64,000 nucleotides of DNA from Mesorhizobium helmanticense (lineage in GTDB: Bacteria > Pseudomonadota > Alphaproteobacteria > Rhizobiales > Rhizobiaceae), in the NCBI RefSeq assembly GCF_003034915.1, contig NZ_PZJX01000014.1:1-64000 (forward strand), written 5' to 3'. A program made the translations under genes and the position numbers. The notes below the pieces were generated by a model. The model was given only the letters and a program-made list of their open reading frames with translations, was not told where the DNA came from and did no database searches. Shown piece after piece: positions 17,867 to 26,030 of the stretch. Numbering within the stretch: the stretch's first letter is position 1; every line of letters starts with the position of its first letter.

Positions 17867-17945
17867 TATACTTAAAAGCACCTCCTGTATATACATTAAA
17901 TGCAGCTTTCGAAGACTTGGAAAGCTTCAACTACAGGAGTTTATT
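17867..17945 (+). promoter_or_regulatory. Promoter and leader with potential Shine-Dalgarno-masking hairpin
   Basis: A -10-like TATACT (17867-17872) would start transcription near 17879. The leader then opens with CTCCTGTA (17882-17889), exactly complementary to TACAGGAG (17932-17939), which holds the ribosome-binding site of the gene at 17946. An inner hairpin, AGCTTTC (17904-17910) / GAAAGCT (17920-17926), nests inside. This could hide the ribosome site and open with heat or another signal. The pairing is seen in the sequence; regulation is inference. The rest of 17565-17866 holds no recognised gene. Confidence 0.45.
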
Positions 17946-18362
17946 ATGAAGAAGGTAACAACAGTCTTGGCGACGATTGCTCTGGGCGCTGTGCTGGCAA
18001 CCGGCTCGGCGACGATGTCGATGGCGCACGGCGGTGGCGGTGGTCACGGCGGCGGCTTTGGCGGCGGCGGCTTCGGCGGCCATTCCGCAATCATGGGTGG
18101 CGGCGGCCATTTCGGGGGCTTTGGCGGCAGCCATTTTGGCGGCGGCGGCTTTGGCGGTGAGCACGGCGTAGGCGTTGCTGGTGGCGGTCGTATCGCAGGC
18201 TTGGGCGGTGAGGCGCACGTCCATGGCGTCCATGTCCGAGACGGTCACAGGTTCAGAAGGGGCCGCGGTTTCGGCAGCGATTACTATGACGACGGCTACT
18301 GCGGCTACCCGTATCCGTATCCATACGAAGGGTATCTCGGCCTTTACCCATATTGTCCGTGA
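17946..18362 (+). CDS. Small secreted glycine-rich protein
   Basis: 138 residues. A Sec signal peptide (MKKVTTVLATIALGAVLATG, cleavage near MAHG) is followed by a Gly/His-rich middle (GGHGGGFGGGGFGGHS and similar repeats), a short charged part and a Tyr/Pro tail ending YPYCP. CAGGAG precedes the ATG. The composition suggests an extracytoplasmic, possibly structural or metal-binding, low-complexity protein; no known family is certain. The gene at 18629 has a near-identical signal peptide and a tail ending SCP, so the two are diverged tandem copies. Adjacent to rpoH but with its own AT-rich promoter region. Confidence 0.75.
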   Translation: MKKVTTVLATIALGAVLATGSATMSMAHGGGGGHGGGFGGGGFGGHSAIMGGGGHFGGFGGSHFGGGGFGGEHGVGVAGGGRIAGLGGEAHVHGVHVRDGHRFRRGRGFGSDYYDDGYCGYPYPYPYEGYLGLYPYCP

Positions 18363-18376
18363 TCTACCACGGCCTC

Positions 18377-18419
18377 TTCGAATCCGGACCCCACGGCGCG
18401 AGTGGGGGCCGGATTCGAA
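18377..18419 (+). terminator. Long hairpin between the two small secreted protein genes
   Basis: TTCGAATCCGG (18377-18387) pairs with CCGGATTCGAA (18409-18419), and CCCCAC (18389-18394) with GTGGGG (18402-18407); only one a/g mismatch interrupts 17 base pairs, with a 7-nt loop. No T-run follows, so it may be a Rho-dependent end, an mRNA-stabilising hairpin or a remnant. Confidence 0.5.
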
Positions 18420-18588
18420 CACCTAAGGATTTGCCTGGCACGTCTACCGACCTGCGGCCCGGCTGGAATTCGTTTCGTACTGCCGATGCCACCGTGCACC
18501 CAACGAGTCATAGCCGTAAATGATGATATATATCTATCAAACATAGGCGCTATTTCGAGAACGGAATACATCGCCAATATAAGTGATG

Positions 18589-18605
18589 TCCAAATAATAT
18601 TTGGA
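18589..18605 (+). promoter_or_regulatory. 17-nt palindrome upstream of second small secreted protein
   Basis: TCCAAATAATATTTGGA is symmetric apart from its centre base (8-bp arms) and lies 24 nt before the GTG start of the next gene, overlapping the likely promoter/leader. It may be an operator or a leader hairpin. Confidence 0.35.
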
Positions 18606-18628
18606 TTCTCAATCCTCAGGAGTGTATC

Positions 18629-18931
18629 GTGAGAAAATCAGCAACAACATTGGCGAAGATTACTTTGGGCGTGATGCTGGCGACCGGCACGGCGACGGTC
18701 TCCATGGCGCACGGCAACGGCAGTGACGGTCATGCCGTACACTTTAGCGACTTTAGCGGTGGCGGCATTGGCAGCCGCCAGCATCACCCGCACCACAAGG
18801 TCATTTTCAGCGATGGGGAATATCACTTTCAGCCTTGGTGGAACTACGACACCGATGCTGCTTACTGCTCGTTCGATGCCGTAAATCAGAGTTACGATGG
18901 GCCCAGTGGAATGTGGCACTCTTGCCCGTGA
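18629..18931 (+). CDS. Small secreted protein, paralogue of the glycine-rich neighbour
   Basis: 100 residues from a GTG start with CAGGAG upstream. The signal peptide (MRKSATTLAKITLGVMLATG then TATVSMAHG) matches that of the protein at 17946 at most positions. The mature part is His/Asp/Gly-rich with YDTDAAYCSFDAVNQSYDGP and ends WHSCP, giving two cysteines. It lost or never had the long Gly repeats. Function unknown; likely periplasmic or secreted. Confidence 0.7.
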   Translation: MRKSATTLAKITLGVMLATGTATVSMAHGNGSDGHAVHFSDFSGGGIGSRQHHPHHKVIFSDGEYHFQPWWNYDTDAAYCSFDAVNQSYDGPSGMWHSCP

Positions 18932-19115
18932 TCCAACCTCGCCGACTGGAGTGATTCGGATCGAAGCGGTTTCCCCCCGATGGCGGTGCAGTCCCCATGG
19001 TGCAAGGTCAAGTCAGCCGATAGGGGCTTGACCGATTTCCAACGCCGTGATGAGGCCCAGGAAGTGATCTAGCGCCGGCTTTCAGCACTGCGTGCCACAA
19101 GAAACCTCGATATGG

Positions 19116-20654
19116 TCATGTCGGTTTCCTTGCCTTCGAAGGTCGTTGAGCGCTGATCGGTGGCTCGGGCGGCGCGTTTGGATACGTCAATTCCCACCCG
19201 CCACCGAGCGCTTTATACAATTGGACGAGGTCGATCGAGATGTTGGTCGTGCTCTGTGCGTGATCCTGCTCGGCCTGCAGCAGTGTGCGTGCGGTGTCGA
19301 GCACGGTGGTGAACTCGGTCACTCCGTCATTGTAGCGCTCACGAGCCAGCGACAAGGCCTGTCGCAGATGCTCGACCTGCCTTGCCAGTCGGGCGCGTCG
19401 CTGCCGTTCGGTGCGGTAGTCGATGAGGGCATCGACAACTTCGTGCCAGGCTCGCAGCACCGTCCTGTGGTAGGCGATCGCCGCCTCGACCTGCTGGGCC
19501 TTGCGAAGCTCCAGTGTCGCCTTCAGCCGGCCACCTTGGAAAATCGGTATCGAAATGCTCGGGCCGAGATTGGTGGTGATCGCCCTGGCCGTCAACAGGC
19601 TCCCGACCTTGAGGGCGTCGAAGCCCAGCGATCCATTCAGCTGGATGGATGGATAGAATTCGGCCACTGCCACGCCGATGTCGGCGGTGGCCGCGTGAAG
19701 CTGCGCTTCCGCGGCGCGAATGTCCGGGCGCCGCCGCGCGAGATCGGAAGGAATGCCGGCCGGAACCCGGGCAGGCATCGGCACGACCTGTTTGCCGGTG
19801 GCGAGTTCGCCGCGCAGTGCATCGGGCGGCAGGTCGAGCAGAAAGCTCACGGCGTTGATCTGCTGCGCTTCCTGTTGTTGCAGGCTGGGCAGTTGGGCAC
19901 GGATGGCTTCGACCTGCGCGGCGGCGTTCTCGACGTCCAGACTGGTCGTCAAGCCTTGCAGCTGCCGCGTCTGCGTCAGCTGCAAAATGTCCTGCTGGAT
20001 CTTCAGATTGTGGTTGGCGATCCTGATCAGGGTTTGCGTGCCGCGCAGCTGGATGTAGTCGCGTGCGATTTCAGCGAGGCTCGAGACGAGCGCGTCACGC
20101 CGCTGTTCCTCGGAAAACTGAACCTGCGCATCCGCAGCTTCGACCTGGCGGCGGACATGCCCCCAAAGATCGAGTTCCCACGAAGCATCGAAACCGCCGG
20201 CAAACAGATCGGCCGGCTTTGCGGAAGAAATGCTCGGCGAACCAAGGAGACCTTCGATCAGGCTGCCTTTGGCACTCACATCGCTAAGATTCTGATGTTG
20301 GTATCTGGCACTGCCATTCAGGCCAGGCAGTTGGGCGGAGGCCACGGCGGCGCGCTGAAAACGGCTTTCTGCGAGCCGGACGGTCGCGGTCTTCACATCG
20401 AGGTTGGCGTCGGCGACGCGCTGCATGAGCGAGGTAAGGGTCGCGTCTCGAAAGGCCTGCCACCAAGCGGGATCGACGGGCTCGAGAACCGTCGCGCTGG
20501 ACCCCTCGGAGTCCGCCGGCGCAGCTGCCGCGCCGTCCGCAAACCAGCGTTTCGGCAAGCCCGGATCAGGCCGAACGAAGTCCGGTCCGACAGTGCAACC
20601 TGCCAGCGCGAACATGACTGAAATCGCTGCAACAGCGCGCAAATTTTGGCCCAT
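19116..20654 (-). CDS. RND/MFS-type outer membrane efflux lipoprotein, NodT family
   Basis: 512 residues. The lipobox LAGC at the end of a short signal peptide (ALAGC|TVGPDF) and the opening VGPDFVRP, with later PDLFAGGFDASWELDLWGHV then RRQVEAADA and ARRRPDIRAAEAQL, are diagnostic of NodT/OprM-type outer membrane factors. These are trimeric channel-tunnels that close tripartite pumps. ATG 20654 lies 2 nt after the emrB stop, so it is co-translated with emrA and emrB and should be their exit duct. The NodT name does not imply nodulation here. Confidence 0.93.
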   Translation of the reverse strand: MGQNLRAVAAISVMFALAGCTVGPDFVRPDPGLPKRWFADGAAAAPADSEGSSATVLEPVDPAWWQAFRDATLTSLMQRVADANLDVKTATVRLAESRFQRAAVASAQLPGLNGSARYQHQNLSDVSAKGSLIEGLLGSPSISSAKPADLFAGGFDASWELDLWGHVRRQVEAADAQVQFSEEQRRDALVSSLAEIARDYIQLRGTQTLIRIANHNLKIQQDILQLTQTRQLQGLTTSLDVENAAAQVEAIRAQLPSLQQQEAQQINAVSFLLDLPPDALRGELATGKQVVPMPARVPAGIPSDLARRRPDIRAAEAQLHAATADIGVAVAEFYPSIQLNGSLGFDALKVGSLLTARAITTNLGPSISIPIFQGGRLKATLELRKAQQVEAAIAYHRTVLRAWHEVVDALIDYRTERQRRARLARQVEHLRQALSLARERYNDGVTEFTTVLDTARTLLQAEQDHAQSTTNISIDLVQLYKALGGGWELTYPNAPPEPPISAQRPSKARKPT

Positions 20655-20656
20655 GA

Positions 20657-22243
20657 TCAATCCGCGTGGCTGGCGCCCTCGCCATCGGCTGCCTTCTTAC
20701 CGGATAGCAGGAGGCAAAATGGAACGGCGAGGAAGGCGACAAAGGAGAAGAACAGAAAGACGTCCGAATAGGCGAGGACGGCAACTTGCGTCTGGAAGTC
20801 TTGGTAGACCTTTCCAACCGCCATTCCATGGACTGATCCCGCGGCATGCCCCGTTGCCGTCAACGCACGTTCGTATTGATCAACCAACGCGTTGTAGGGT
20901 TGATGAAAAGGTGAGGCCCATTCCGACAGGTAGGATTGCCGGATCTGGCTCCGCTCGGTGACGAGCGAGGTTGCGACGGAAATACCTATCGAACCGGACA
21001 CGTTGCGAACCATGGAAAAGAGGGCAGCCCCGTCGCCGCTGAGTTCGCGTGGCAAACTGAGATAGGTGGTCGTGCTGATGGGCACGAACAAAAATGCCAG
21101 CGCGGCCGCCTGCAAGCTGCGCATCAGCACGAGTGTCGGGAAATCGATGTTCGGTGCCAGATGGCTCGAGAAGAAGAGCGCAAAGCCCATCACCAAAAAA
21201 CCGGCAGCCACGACGAACCGCGTCTGGACGATTGTCATGAGACGTCCAACCAATGGAATGAGGACGATGACGACGATGCCGCCTGGAGAAAGAATGAGTC
21301 CCGCCCAGGTTGCGGTATAGCCGAGAACCTGCTGCGCGAGCTGCGGGATCACGACGGCACTAGCGTAGAGGATACTGCCCATCGCCGCGATCATTGCGCA
21401 GCCGGCGGTGAAATTCCTGTCCTTGAACACGTCCAGATTGACGATCGGTTTCTTGGCAATCAGCAGCCAGCCGATCGCGCCCGCGATTCCCAGGAAGGCG
21501 AGCAGCGCCATCAACATGATGAAGGGCGAACCGAACCAATCGTCGTCCGTGCCGCGGTCCATCATAATCTGCAAGGATCCGAGACCAAGCGTGATGAGTG
21601 ACAGGCCAATGTAGTCGAGCCCCCGGCTCTTCCTGTTCTTCACCCAAGGCGGATCTTCGACGAGGATCGCGTTCAAAAAAACGGCGAGGATGCCCACGGG
21701 TATGTTGATGAAGAAGATCCAGCGCCAGGTCGACTGATCGGTGATGATGCCGCCCAGCGTCGGGCCGAGGACCGGTGCGACGATCGTAGCGATCGCCGTC
21801 ACGCCGAATGCGGCCGCGCGCCTGGCCGGCGGGAACGTGTCCAGGATGATCGACTGCTGGTTCGGTTGCAGGCCGCCGCCAAAGAAGCCCTGCAGCAGCC
21901 GGAAGACGATCAGTTCGCCCAGACTGGTCGCCGTCCCGCACAAGAACGAGAAGACCGTGAACATGGTGATGCAGATCAGGAAATAGCGTTTGCGCCCGAA
22001 GAGATCGCTCAGCCAGCCAGAAATGGTCAGCACGATCCCGTTTGCCACCAGGTAGGAGGTGAGCGCCCAGGTCGCCTCGTCATTGCTCGCCGATAGACTG
22101 CCGGCGATGTGCGGCAAGGCAACATTGACAATCGTCGTGTCGAGGACTTCCATGAAAGCGGCAAGGGTCACCGAAACCGCGATGAGCCAGGGATTGTAGC
22201 GGGGCTTCCAGGTCGCGCCGACCTCGGCTGGAGCGCTGCTCAT
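20657..22243 (-). CDS. emrB: EmrB-type MFS multidrug exporter (DHA2, 14 TM)
   Basis: 528 residues with 14 predicted membrane helices. DHA2 signatures are MEVLDTTIVNVALPHIAGSL (motif D1), GWLSDLFGRKRYFL (motif A) and APVLGPTLGGIITD (motif C). It uses the proton gradient to export hydrophobic drugs or uncouplers through the EmrA adaptor and an outer membrane factor. The start overlaps the emrA stop by 4 nt and the stop is 2 nt before the nodT-family start. Confidence 0.93.
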   Translation of the reverse strand: MSSAPAEVGATWKPRYNPWLIAVSVTLAAFMEVLDTTIVNVALPHIAGSLSASNDEATWALTSYLVANGIVLTISGWLSDLFGRKRYFLICITMFTVFSFLCGTATSLGELIVFRLLQGFFGGGLQPNQQSIILDTFPPARRAAAFGVTAIATIVAPVLGPTLGGIITDQSTWRWIFFINIPVGILAVFLNAILVEDPPWVKNRKSRGLDYIGLSLITLGLGSLQIMMDRGTDDDWFGSPFIMLMALLAFLGIAGAIGWLLIAKKPIVNLDVFKDRNFTAGCAMIAAMGSILYASAVVIPQLAQQVLGYTATWAGLILSPGGIVVIVLIPLVGRLMTIVQTRFVVAAGFLVMGFALFFSSHLAPNIDFPTLVLMRSLQAAALAFLFVPISTTTYLSLPRELSGDGAALFSMVRNVSGSIGISVATSLVTERSQIRQSYLSEWASPFHQPYNALVDQYERALTATGHAAGSVHGMAVGKVYQDFQTQVAVLAYSDVFLFFSFVAFLAVPFCLLLSGKKAADGEGASHAD

Positions 22244-23538
22244 CGAACCGATACCGTCGGAACCACCGATATGCCGAGCGGCAGCGGAAGCTTGGGATCG
22301 AGCCCGCTGTCGATGACAATCTTGACCGGCACGCGTTGGACGATCTTTACGAAATTGCCGGTGGCGTTTTCGGGTGGGAAGGCGGTGAACTTCGAGCCGG
22401 ACCCCATCTGGACACTGTCGACATGGCCATGCAGGTCGAGCCGAGGATAGGCATCCACGTCGATCTTTACGCTCTGGCCGGGCCGCAGACCATCAAGCTG
22501 GTTTTCCTTGAAGTTGGCCGTGATCCACACCTCCGGCGAAACGATCGAGAAAATCTGCTGCCCAGGCGTGACGTAGTTGCCCATTTCCACGTTGCGCCGG
22601 GTTATCCAGCCATCCTGCGGCGCCGTCACGACCGTCCAGGAGAGGTTGAGTTCGGCTTGATCAAGCTGCGCTTGAGCCTGCTCGACTTGACCGTTCTGCT
22701 GTTCGACCTGCGCATCGCTCTGGCCGATGTGCTGATCGACCGGTGAACTCAGCTGAACCTGGGCTTCGGCCTGCATGACTTGCGCTTTGCTTTGGCGCAG
22801 CGCCGCCAACGCGGCATCGACCTCCTGCTGCGTTGTCGCGGCTTTCGGCAGAGTGCTCTGCCGGTCATAGTCGGCCTGGGCCTTTGTCAAATTGGCCTGT
22901 GCCGTCAACAATTGAGCCTGGGCCTGTTGGAACAGGGCCGGAAAATTCTTGCGGGCGATCTCGGTCGCCAGCCGTTCCCCCGCAGCTTGCGCCTTGGCGC
23001 TGTCCAGGGTCCCCTGCGCCTGGTTCCGCTCGCTCATGTAGGAGCGCGCATCGATATGGATCAGCGGATCACCCCTGTGGACATATTGGTTGTCAGTCAC
23101 GTCCAGCGACACGACGAGGCCCGAAACCTGCGGCGCGATGGTGACAACCCGCCCATCGACATAGGCGTCATCCGTGCTCACCAAGTTGAGGTTCGCGTAC
23201 CAGTAGTAGGACCCGCCGAGGACAAGAGCAGCCAGGACAATGAAACCGATGATGAAGACGGCTGGCCGGCGGTTCCGGTGACCAGTATCTGAATCGCCTG
23301 GTCCGCCCGCGTGCTCGCTTGCGACGGTCGCCTCGGGCTGCTCGTCCGCGGGCAGCGGGCCTCCAGGAGCTTCTTGGCCATGATCGCCTTCACCAGGGCG
23401 GCTGTCGGCGGTTATGGAGATAGTGCGGTTCGGAGCGCGAGCGATCGCAAATGTCTTACCGATAGGGGCGCTTGCCGGCGGCATCCTGGGCCCGCCGCTG
23501 GCTTGGCGGAGTACACTGATCCTGGCGGTCTGGGACAT
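22240..23538 (-). CDS. emrA: EmrA-type membrane fusion protein (HlyD family)
   Basis: 432 residues. One membrane segment at about 94-114 (FIIGFIVLAALVLGGSYYW), then a biotinyl-lipoyl half (DDAYVDGRVVTIAPQVSGLV), a long coiled-coil hairpin rich in Gln/Ala (about 190-310) and the second half (TAPQDGWITRRNVEMGNYV). The cytoplasmic part before the membrane segment is about 90 residues, longer than in E. coli EmrA. The start at 23538 is nonetheless supported by GAGAGG 7 nt upstream. First gene of the emrA-emrB-nodT operon. No MarR or TetR regulator is encoded beside it. Confidence 0.93.
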   Translation of the reverse strand: MSQTARISVLRQASGGPRMPPASAPIGKTFAIARAPNRTISITADSRPGEGDHGQEAPGGPLPADEQPEATVASEHAGGPGDSDTGHRNRRPAVFIIGFIVLAALVLGGSYYWYANLNLVSTDDAYVDGRVVTIAPQVSGLVVSLDVTDNQYVHRGDPLIHIDARSYMSERNQAQGTLDSAKAQAAGERLATEIARKNFPALFQQAQAQLLTAQANLTKAQADYDRQSTLPKAATTQQEVDAALAALRQSKAQVMQAEAQVQLSSPVDQHIGQSDAQVEQQNGQVEQAQAQLDQAELNLSWTVVTAPQDGWITRRNVEMGNYVTPGQQIFSIVSPEVWITANFKENQLDGLRPGQSVKIDVDAYPRLDLHGHVDSVQMGSGSKFTAFPPENATGNFVKIVQRVPVKIVIDSGLDPKLPLPLGISVVPTVSVR

Positions 23539-24153
23539 CGGGCGCCTCTCTCATGCGAACTGACCTGAGACGTTTCCCGATGTTGACGATTTCGCCTGTA
23601 GCGACCGCAGTCGGCCCGCGAGGCCGCTCACAGGCTTCGGCGGAAGCCAGCTTGCCACTCAGGAACTAGCGGTCACGGGCTCTTTTCGACCCATGCGTTA
23701 TTCGGGCAATTGGCTGTCTCTCCTTCTGTTTAGGTTAGAGTGTTGGCGATCATGCGATCCATCCCACAAAGGTATACGAGAGCGCAGCATAAGTCTGAAT
23801 GGCTCATACATTGGTTTGTAGCGGAGACTTCACCTTGCGGATGCGGTTCTCGGACCCGCCAACACGAAATCGCTACCGAACAACGAAGATTGCCTCGCAT
23901 CGTTGCACTTCATTGGAAGTGCCGCCCGGGTTTTTCTCGGCCTCGTCACCATCGCCGGGACAGTCCAATGACGAGGAACCGTCAAATGCTCGGGGTCGGC
24001 GTGCGAATAGGGAAATCCAGCCGCCTTTACGGAAGAGCGCTTCCCCTCCATCTGGCATCCTCTCCGATCTGACCGGTCGAAATGCGTTCGAACGGCCCAA
24101 CGACGTTCCTTTACGCATGCCTCACCTGGACACACGAAACGACGGTAGTTCCA
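23539..24153. other. Intergenic region between divergent efflux operons
   Basis: 615 bp. Open frames occur on both strands but none has a ribosome site, conserved motif or coding composition. It should hold the promoters of emrA (minus) and of the 24154 operon (plus). No regulator gene is present, and I see no further structure. Confidence 0.5.
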
Positions 24154-24825
24154 ATGCGAAATGACAATGATGTTGCGATGCCATTCTTGCTGACCGCAAT
24201 TGTAGCCGCTCTGTTGTTCAGCGGACCGAGCCTGGCGCAGGTCAGCACGCCCGCAATAGGAATGACTTCGCCCCTCTCTGCCGTTGGTTCGCCCCTCAAT
24301 CCGGTTGGTATTCCTCTGGGCGCGGTCGAACTCGATCCTGGTGGCTTGACCACGCCTGGCTCGCCAACGACATCTGGCTCCATAGGCACGAGCAATTCCG
24401 GGTGTACCAATGTCCTGGCGCCTGGTGTTCTGGCGTCACCTTCCGAAGTTGCCGGAACGACCTCCGCCCTCTCCACTTTCGATGGCGGAGGCGTTGACGG
24501 AACCACGACCATGAGTGGGACGTCGTCTGTGAACCCGATGCCTTCAACAGCATTGGACACCTGCGGCTCGACGGCGTCGAGCGCGTCGCCTCCCGGCACC
24601 ACATCGATACTGTCCACCACCACTGGCACATCGTCCACGGGTCTTGGGACCCCGGTTGGGATTCCGCTGGGGTCTTCGGAACTCAGCAATTTGGGAGTGA
24701 GCCCGATAATTAGCATTCCGGCACCCGATTTAGCCGATCCGGTGACAAGTCCACTGGTAACGGTTCCAACCTGCGGTAGCACGGGTGTGACAGGCACAGA
24801 CACGTTGTCGGCTTCCGGTTGCTGA
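24154..24825 (+). CDS. Secreted Ser/Thr/Gly-rich protein with GIPLG repeats, unknown function
   Basis: 223 residues. A signal peptide (VAMPFLLTAIVAALLFSGPS, cleavage near LAQ) leads into a low-complexity Ser/Thr/Gly/Pro domain. A motif occurs near both ends: PVGIPLGAVELDPGGL and PVGIPLGSSELSNLGV. Four or five cysteines are spread through the mature part (SGCTNV, DTCGSTA, PTCGST, terminal SGC). It ends 32 nt before the membrane fusion protein gene and is probably co-transcribed with it. I do not recognise an assigned function. ATG 24154 is used; ATG 24178 is an alternative that would still keep the signal peptide. Confidence 0.7.
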   Translation: MRNDNDVAMPFLLTAIVAALLFSGPSLAQVSTPAIGMTSPLSAVGSPLNPVGIPLGAVELDPGGLTTPGSPTTSGSIGTSNSGCTNVLAPGVLASPSEVAGTTSALSTFDGGGVDGTTTMSGTSSVNPMPSTALDTCGSTASSASPPGTTSILSTTTGTSSTGLGTPVGIPLGSSELSNLGVSPIISIPAPDLADPVTSPLVTVPTCGSTGVTGTDTLSASGC

Positions 24826-24857
24826 AAAAAGCGATCCCGTCTTTGTAGGAGCCCTCG

Positions 24858-26030
24858 ATGCGCAAGCGACCCGTCATTGTTGCCGCGCTGCTGATCTTGA
24901 TCGGCGGCGTTGGGTTCGCAGCCAAGCATGTCTACGATCCTTCCGAGCCTGCGGCGGCCTCTGTTCCTGCGCCGGCGGTTCCGGTCGTTGCCGGAAAAGT
25001 GGCCAGTCACGACGTGCCTATCTACCTTCGCGGAGTGGGAACGGTGATCGCCTACAACAACGTGGTGGTGCACAGCCTGATTTCAGGACCGATTACGAAG
25101 ATCGCATTCACGCAAGGTCAGACAGTGAAAAAGGGCGATCTGCTGGCGCAGATCGACCCGGATCCCTATCAGGCACAAATCGACCAGATTACCGCGACCC
25201 GTGATCGCGACAAGGCGCAACTCGTCAACGCGCAGGCAAATCTGGATCGCTACATGCCACTGCTGGCGAAAGGCTTTGCCACTTCCCAGCTGGTGGCCAC
25301 GCAGAAGGCTCAGGTCATCCAGCTCCAGGCGACAATCAAGGCAGACGAGGCTCTGTTACAGGCCGCTCAGATCAATCTGAGCTACACCCGCCTGACCTCG
25401 CCGATCGACGGTGTAACGGGTATCCGGCAGATCGACGAAGGCAACATCATTCATCCGACCGATACTTTTGGTCTGGTCGACGTTGCACAGGTCCAACCGA
25501 TCTCGTTGATCTTCACGCTGCCCGAGGAAACCTTCCCTCAAATCCAGCAGCAGATGGCCAAGGGGCCGCTTACGGTCTTTGCGTACAGCCAGGACGACAA
25601 GACCAAGCTCGACGAAGGCAAACTCCTGCTTGTCGACAACCAGATCGTCCAGACGACGGGTACGATCCGCCTCCGGGCCACGTTTCCGAACGCTGGGAAG
25701 CAACTCTGGCCGGGTGCGCTCGTGAATGCGCGGTTGCTTGTTGATACCCGCAAAGGGGGGCTGACGATCGCCGGGTCGGCGGTGCAGCAAGGTCCGAATG
25801 GCTCCTATGTTTACGTGATCGCACCTGACGGAACCGCGCAGATGCGGCCTGTCACTGTCGCACAGCTGACCGGGGGACAAGCTCTCATCGATTCGGGTCT
25901 CAAGGCGAACGAAACTGTCGTGGTCGACGGACAGTACAGGCTCGCGCAGGGCACCCCCGTCCAAGTGCTCCAGGGCAAAGCCGCTGATGAAGCCGCCCTG
26001 CAAAGCGCAGTGCAGCAAGCAATCCCGTGA
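24858..26030 (+). CDS. RND efflux membrane fusion protein (MdtA-like)
   Basis: 390 residues. One N-terminal membrane segment (about 5-23), then the lipoyl half (SLISGPITKIAFTQGQTVKK), an alpha-hairpin (about 105-165), the second lipoyl half (YTRLTSPIDGVTGIRQIDEG) and a beta-barrel. This fits the AcrA/MdtA adaptors that join the inner-membrane RND pump to an outer membrane channel in the periplasm. ATG 24858 follows AGGAG. Its stop overlaps the GTG start of the pump gene by 4 nt (GTGA). No outer membrane factor is encoded downstream. Confidence 0.93.
   Translation: MRKRPVIVAALLILIGGVGFAAKHVYDPSEPAAASVPAPAVPVVAGKVASHDVPIYLRGVGTVIAYNNVVVHSLISGPITKIAFTQGQTVKKGDLLAQIDPDPYQAQIDQITATRDRDKAQLVNAQANLDRYMPLLAKGFATSQLVATQKAQVIQLQATIKADEALLQAAQINLSYTRLTSPIDGVTGIRQIDEGNIIHPTDTFGLVDVAQVQPISLIFTLPEETFPQIQQQMAKGPLTVFAYSQDDKTKLDEGKLLLVDNQIVQTTGTIRLRATFPNAGKQLWPGALVNARLLVDTRKGGLTIAGSAVQQGPNGSYVYVIAPDGTAQMRPVTVAQLTGGQALIDSGLKANETVVVDGQYRLAQGTPVQVLQGKAADEAALQSAVQQAIP

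Noticed and set aside
19116-20654. Nodulation gene nodT
   Set aside because: The NodT family name covers general efflux outer membrane factors; the gene is coupled to emrAB, not nod genes.
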